DNA of 64,000 nt, from positions 62,001 through 126,000 of the forward strand of contig NZ_QFZQ01000001.1 of assembly GCF_003171675.1 (NCBI RefSeq), in the 5' to 3' direction. Source of the stretch: Reichenbachiella versicolor. Lineage in GTDB: Bacteria; Bacteroidota; Bacteroidia; Cytophagales; Cyclobacteriaceae. The position numbers and the translations under genes were made by a program. The notes beneath the pieces were generated by a model. That model worked only from the letters and a program-made list of their open reading frames with translations, did no database searches and had not been told where the DNA came from. Each line of letters begins with the position of its first letter. Position 1 is the first letter of the stretch. Positions 60,413 through 64,000 of the stretch are shown here, in pieces.

Positions 60413-62112
60413 AGAAATTAGATAAGCTGATTCTCCAGCAATTTTTGTCGCCATTTATTCTGACTTTTTTGGTGGCCGTATTTATTCTGCTTCTGCAGTA
60501 TATGCTCAAGTATTTCGATGATTTTGTCGGAAAGAATCTAGGTTTTGGAGTATTCGCAGAGCTGATGCTATACTTCAGTGTCAATATGATGCCGATGGCG
60601 TTGCCATTAGCAGTCTTACTTTCTTCATTGATGACTTTTGGTAATCTTGGACAGCACTTTGAGCTTACCGCGATTAAAAGTGCAGGCATCTCTCTTATCA
60701 GAATCATGGTTCCGATTTTCGTATTTGTAATCTGTTTGTCTATAGGTGCTTTCTTTTTTAACAACAGAGTTGTTCCCGCTGCGAATCTCAAAGCTTACAG
60801 CTTACTCTATGACATTAAGCAGACCAAAGCTTCGCTAGATCTCAGAGCGGGTCAGTTTTATGATGGGCTTCCAGGCTATAGTATTAGGGTAAAATATAAG
60901 TACCCTGATGGTGTAGCTATGAAAGATGTATTGATCTACGATCATTCTGGGTCTAGTAGTGGTAACCTCAAAGTAATATCCTCGGATTCTTGTAGAATGT
61001 ACACGTTCATTGATGACCGGTATTTGATGATGGAGTTGTATAATGGAAACCACTACATCGAAGACGATAAGAATGGAACTCTAAAAAACAAAAAGAAGAA
61101 GACCAAAGAAGATGTAAATATCAATCGTTTTATTAGAACAAAGTTTGATAGAATGGATTTGGTCTTCAGTCTTGCTTCCTTTGATCTAGATAGATCAGAT
61201 GATAAGCTCTTTGCAGGAAATAGATATATGAAGAGTGTAGGTAAGCTTAAAGAGAGTATTGATTCAATGAGAACCGAAAGAAATTCGGCTCAGTTTTCAT
61301 TGATGAAGAATTTGTCAACTTCATATAAGTATAACCTTGGTGGATATGTAGCACCATCAGAGACTTTCGTTCGAGACTACGATCAGATGAAGAAAAAAGA
61401 GGTTTTAGATACTATAGAAGTAACTGACGAAAATGATGAGTTAGATCTTGAGACAGAAGAGGGAATCAAAAGAGCTAAACTGAGAAGTCAGTCTTTGTCA
61501 AGGCATCCAAAGGAAGAAGTACTGGAGTTTATTGAAAATAAGTCTGTTCAAAAGGCTAGGAAAGACTCAATGTATTTGGCAGCTGTTACGAGAGATGGTG
61601 TTGACGCTTCATTGAGTGAAAAATTATCTGACAGATATCTTAGACAAGAAGCAGTTAAAAATGCTACTGAAGAGGCAAGGAAGATAAAAGCCTCCATAGG
61701 TACATCGCTCAGTAAAATGGAGAATTTTAGAAAGTCTATTGATGCTCATGTCGTAGAAAAGTTCAAGAAGTATGCACAGGCATTTTCTTGTATCGTCATG
61801 TTTTTAATAGGGGCACCGCTCGGAGCCATCATCAAAAAAGGAGGATTAGGATTTCCTGTGGTTATTAGTGTGTTCTTCTTCGTGATATTCTATGTGGTGA
61901 CCAGTGTGATGGATAAATGGGCCAAAGCAGGTAGGATAGAAGGCTTTTATGCTGCTTGGATGGCAAATTTCGTATTGTTTCCACCGGGATTAATATTCCT
62001 CAAACAAGCCAGAAAAGATGCTAGATTATTCGATCCGGACTTCTATTTGATTTGGATTGACAAGGCTCAGAAATGGTGGGAGGAGCGTCAGAAATCAAAG
62101 AGAAAAGCTTAA
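60409..62112 (+). CDS. LptF/LptG-family permease (YjgP/YjgQ), 567 aa
   Basis: Inner-membrane component of the lipopolysaccharide export ABC complex. N-terminal helices (FLSPFILTFLVAVFILLLQY, LMLYFSVNMMPMALPLAVLL, IMVPIFVFVICLSIGAFFFN) and C-terminal ones (AQAFSCIVMFLIGAPLGAII, GFPVVISVFFFVIFYVVTSV, FYAAWMANFVLFPPGLIFLK) flank a periplasmic region of about 350 residues, longer than in E. coli LptF. The APLGAIIKKGG motif is typical. It starts in overlap with the 49-residue gene. Bacteroidota use one such gene or two to build the LPS bridge; the second is not in view. Confidence 0.88.
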   Translation: MKKLDKLILQQFLSPFILTFLVAVFILLLQYMLKYFDDFVGKNLGFGVFAELMLYFSVNMMPMALPLAVLLSSLMTFGNLGQHFELTAIKSAGISLIRIMVPIFVFVICLSIGAFFFNNRVVPAANLKAYSLLYDIKQTKASLDLRAGQFYDGLPGYSIRVKYKYPDGVAMKDVLIYDHSGSSSGNLKVISSDSCRMYTFIDDRYLMMELYNGNHYIEDDKNGTLKNKKKKTKEDVNINRFIRTKFDRMDLVFSLASFDLDRSDDKLFAGNRYMKSVGKLKESIDSMRTERNSAQFSLMKNLSTSYKYNLGGYVAPSETFVRDYDQMKKKEVLDTIEVTDENDELDLETEEGIKRAKLRSQSLSRHPKEEVLEFIENKSVQKARKDSMYLAAVTRDGVDASLSEKLSDRYLRQEAVKNATEEARKIKASIGTSLSKMENFRKSIDAHVVEKFKKYAQAFSCIVMFLIGAPLGAIIKKGGLGFPVVISVFFFVIFYVVTSVMDKWAKAGRIEGFYAAWMANFVLFPPGLIFLKQARKDARLFDPDFYLIWIDKAQKWWEERQKSKRKA

Positions 62113-62124
62113 TACAGCTTTTCT

Positions 62125-62643
62125 CTAATTGTTGATTTTATTCATTTTCTCGACGAGTTGATCGAATGAATATCTGTCTCGATTGTTTTTTCCAACATAT
62201 CTAAATACCTCTTTGCCTTTTTCATTTAGTAGAATAAAAGCAGGGTAATGAACTAGTTGCTTGTGGAAGAAGTAGCCATGAGGGATTTTAAATTTTCTGG
62301 CTAGCTGAGCTTCTTTGTCTTGATAAATTGTAATGTCAATTCCATCATCTTTTGAAAGGTCATCAGCCCACTCTTGTATTTCAGCATCGGTGTCAGGCTT
62401 GATAAATAATTGTTCAACATTAGGCAGTTCACCTGCTCTGTTGTAATAGTTCATGGTATGTCTCATGCATACAGGACATTCTGTTTTCAATAAAAAATGT
62501 AATGCTATATACCGACCCTTAGCTTCATTTAATGTAAACTCTTTGTCATTTGTTACAGATTGAAGTGTGAAGTTTTTCACTTTTTGAGAGTAAATCTGTG
62601 TTGATATGAAGAGTGTTAGAAGAGTAACAAGTAAAACTTTCAT
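62125..62643 (-). CDS. Exported thioredoxin/redoxin-like protein, 172 aa
   Basis: A signal peptide (MKVLLVTLLTLFISTQIYSQ) is followed by a thioredoxin-like fold of the AhpC/TSA-TlpA type. The active site CPVC is seen in FLLKTECPVCMRHTMNYYNR, preceded by a typical strand (KGRYIALHFLL). A later part (DAEIQEWADDLSKDDGIDIT, YQDKEAQLARKFKIPHGYFF, LLNEKGKEVFRYVG) fits the family. It would act as a thiol-disulfide reductase or a peroxidase in the periplasm. Convergent with lptF-type gene (12 bp apart), otherwise isolated. Confidence 0.85.
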   Translation of the reverse strand: MKVLLVTLLTLFISTQIYSQKVKNFTLQSVTNDKEFTLNEAKGRYIALHFLLKTECPVCMRHTMNYYNRAGELPNVEQLFIKPDTDAEIQEWADDLSKDDGIDITIYQDKEAQLARKFKIPHGYFFHKQLVHYPAFILLNEKGKEVFRYVGKNNRDRYSFDQLVEKMNKINN

Positions 62644-62774
62644 ATTTTGAATTTTATAGTATTGAGTTTCTATTATGGAATTTTTAATTAGTTGGTTCCA
62701 ATGTTTTTTGATTTCTGAATTAGCTCTTGCTTGTAAAGGGTGGGTACCTCAGAGTGCGGTTAGTTAAAGAGGTA

Positions 62775-63344
62775 TTATTTATTCCCTAACACCATAGTCC
62801 AAAGAGCTCCATCGTCTGATCTAGCCACACCAATGTGTGTTGCATTTCCATTCATGATGTTTTTACAGTGTCCTTCGCTATTCATCCATCCATCCATTAC
62901 TGATTCTTCAGATTGATAGCCTTTTGCAATATTTTCTCCTACAGGGAATCCATCAAAGTCTGTTTCTTTTACTCTGTCAGAGAATGAAGATCCATTAAGT
63001 CCATCATGACTGAAATAATCGTTTTTTTGCATATCGTTACTATGGTCTAAGGCTGCTTTAGCTAGGTTGTCATCCCACTCAAGTGCAGGTACAGCTTCTT
63101 TACTTGTTTTATTACAAACAACTCCTGCTTCTCTATGCTCATTGATAATGGCTAGTATTTGAGAGTTATCGATGTTTGTTTCTATTCCTGATTCAGTATT
63201 ACTTTCATCAACAGTACTTTCTTCTTCATTATTGTCATTTTCAGGATCATTGCTGCTTTCATCTTCGCTACAAGCAAAACAAAATGCGATTATAAGGGAG
63301 AAAGTGAGAGATTTTAAAAATGAATTAATTATAACTTTATTCAT
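62775..63344 (-). CDS. CAP/SCP-domain lipoprotein, 189 aa
   Basis: The start is placed at 63344 (MNKVIINSFLKSLTFSLIIA), which gives a lipobox FACS (Cys at about residue 25); the upstream in-frame ATG at 63401 adds 19 residues ahead of the signal. After an acidic Ser/Glu/Asn-rich spacer (26-60) comes the CAP fold: ILAIINEHREAGVVCNKT, LEWDDNLAKAALDHSNDMQK, YFSHDGLNGSSFSDRVKETD, VGENIAKGYQSEESVMDGWM, SEGHCKNIMNGNATHIGVAR and TMVLGNK. The conserved His/Glu/His residues (including SEGHCKN) are present. Bacterial CAP proteins are extracellular, of mostly unknown function. Confidence 0.88.
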   Translation of the reverse strand: MNKVIINSFLKSLTFSLIIAFCFACSEDESSNDPENDNNEEESTVDESNTESGIETNIDNSQILAIINEHREAGVVCNKTSKEAVPALEWDDNLAKAALDHSNDMQKNDYFSHDGLNGSSFSDRVKETDFDGFPVGENIAKGYQSEESVMDGWMNSEGHCKNIMNGNATHIGVARSDDGALWTMVLGNK

Positions 63345-63508
63345 AACTATTAGAATTTTTTGGTTAAGATATATAGTATCTCTTGAAGCTGTCAACATCA
63401 TTATTAACTAAATCTGAAGAAGTATGAATTGTGGTTACCTAGGCTTTTAACTCACCAAAAGTTTTGAACTTGATATACGGATTTGGGATGGGTATAAATT
63501 ATTGTTCA

Positions 63509-63542
63509 TTGTTATTATATCATTTGTAATTGTGTAAGTTTG
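63509..63542 (+). promoter_or_regulatory. Probable Bacteroidota-type promoter of rpsO
   Basis: TAAGTTTG (63535-63542) matches the TAnnTTTG -7 element, with a TTG (63509-63511) 23 bp upstream as -33 element. It lies about 40 bp before the rpsO start. Confidence 0.5.
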
Positions 63543-63580
63543 CAGCTTAAATTTTTAGAAACTTTTAAATCGTACTAAGC

Positions 63581-63856
63581 ATGTATTTAGAAACAGAAAA
63601 GAAACAAGAGCTTTTCGAGAATCATGGTCGGGCGAAAGCTAAAAAAGATACAGGTTCTGCAGAGTCGCAGATCGCTCTTTTTACTTTTCGTATCAATCAT
63701 TTGACTGAGCACTTGAAAACTCACAAAAAAGATCACTCTACTAGATTAGGTCTTTTGAAATTGGTAGGTAAGAGAAGAAGTCTTCTAGATTACCTTTACA
63801 AAAAGGATATCAGTAGATACAGAGCGATTATCGCTGAATTAGGTATCAGAAAATAA
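63581..63856 (+). CDS. rpsO: Ribosomal protein S15
   Basis: The full family signature is seen over 91 residues: [80 protein letters not shown]. It binds 16S rRNA and helps form the bridge of the small subunit. Length is standard. A promoter-like element lies upstream and a terminator follows. The next gene is probably pnp, the normal neighbour. Confidence 0.97.
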   Translation: MYLETEKKQELFENHGRAKAKKDTGSAESQIALFTFRINHLTEHLKTHKKDHSTRLGLLKLVGKRRSLLDYLYKKDISRYRAIIAELGIRK

Positions 63857-63867
63857 GATATGCGCAG

Positions 63868-63897
63868 AAGGGAACTCTAAAGGGTTCCCTTTCTTGT
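63868..63897 (+). terminator. Intrinsic terminator after rpsO
   Basis: AAGGGAACTC (63868-63877) pairs with GGGTTCCCTT (63882-63891), followed by TCTTGTT. In this position it would act as a partial or full terminator between rpsO and the next gene. Confidence 0.75.
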
Positions 63898-63981
63898 TAC
63901 TTTCTCACTCTTTTTTAAGAAACGAATTTTGGCTATTACTCACACTCATTCACTCGGTCAAAATTCACTAAACGTAAACTT

Positions 63982-64000
63982 ATGTCATTGAACGTAGTAA
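63982..64000 (+). CDS. pnp: First codons of the gene after rpsO, probably polynucleotide phosphorylase
   Basis: ATG at 63982 opens MSLNVV before the window ends. The rpsO-pnp order is widely conserved, and PNPase proteins often begin with a short segment of this kind. The assignment rests on synteny. Confidence 0.45.

Noticed and set aside
1-64000. CRISPR array, tRNA or rRNA genes and intact insertion sequences
   Set aside because: Searched for by eye in all gene-free stretches; no spaced identical repeats, tRNA cloverleaf or transposase was recognised.

Overview
The window is about 64 kb of a Bacteroidota chromosome, most likely a marine member of the Cytophagales. Supporting signs are low GC, few Shine-Dalgarno sequences, a TonB-dependent receptor with a carboxypeptidase-regulatory N-terminal domain, an ECF sigma/FecR/STN-domain operon, many short-lobe lipoproteins (LASC, LSSC, FACS), and a TAnnTTTG-type -7 element before rpsO. 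The genus cannot be named from the sequence alone.

Left part (1-19 kb) is ordinary accessory metabolism and regulation. It holds an ammonium transporter cut by the window edge, a TonB receptor divergent from an AraC regulator, an MDR oxidoreductase, a small radical SAM protein, a bestrophin channel, a cupin lipoprotein, a methionine aminopeptidase, DinB, OsmC and ACT proteins opposite an ArsR regulator, a Crp-type regulator, an alpha/beta hydrolase fused to NTF2-like domains, a membrane protein with a DUF2271-like domain, a WYL regulator, a BtrH-type cysteine-peptidase-like protein and a GNAT.

From 19 to 34 kb the window is accessory DNA with many unknown genes and signs of rearrangement: a decayed second copy of the btrH-type gene end (24182-24240), a pair of about 60-bp direct repeats flanking a lipoprotein gene, and an AT-rich membrane protein gene. 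Between 27.2 and 33.3 kb lies the best candidate for an undescribed system. It encodes two small beta-rich proteins and a GH18 glycosidase without signal peptide. After a terminator come two DUF2589-domain proteins with C-terminal Ig-like domains, a third diverged relative, a zinc-ribbon microprotein and a coiled-coil protein. The set ends at a second terminator followed by an array of three large TGTACA-bounded hairpins and a gene for an HTH/coiled-coil protein.

From 34 to 50 kb is a nitrogen island: a NarX/NarL-like two-component pair, ureD, and on the opposite strand a long porin, nickel transporter, urtABCDE, ureAB (fused), ureC, ureF, ureG series. The genes together would take up urea and nickel, mature urease and hydrolyse urea to ammonia. 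With the ammonium transporter at the left edge the cell looks well equipped for urea as a nitrogen source. No ureE is present. ACTTAAGT palindromes lie upstream of both transcription units of this island and may be its operator.

From 50 to 64 kb come a LytTR two-component system with a thioredoxin-like protein, a ParE-type toxin/antitoxin pair, an ECF sigma/FecR/STN-repeat operon, a lipoprotein, a MORN-repeat protein, a hidden 49-residue membrane protein coupled to an LptF/LptG permease, a thioredoxin-like protein, a CAP-domain lipoprotein, rpsO and the probable first codons of pnp. No rRNA, tRNA, CRISPR array or intact insertion sequence was recognised.
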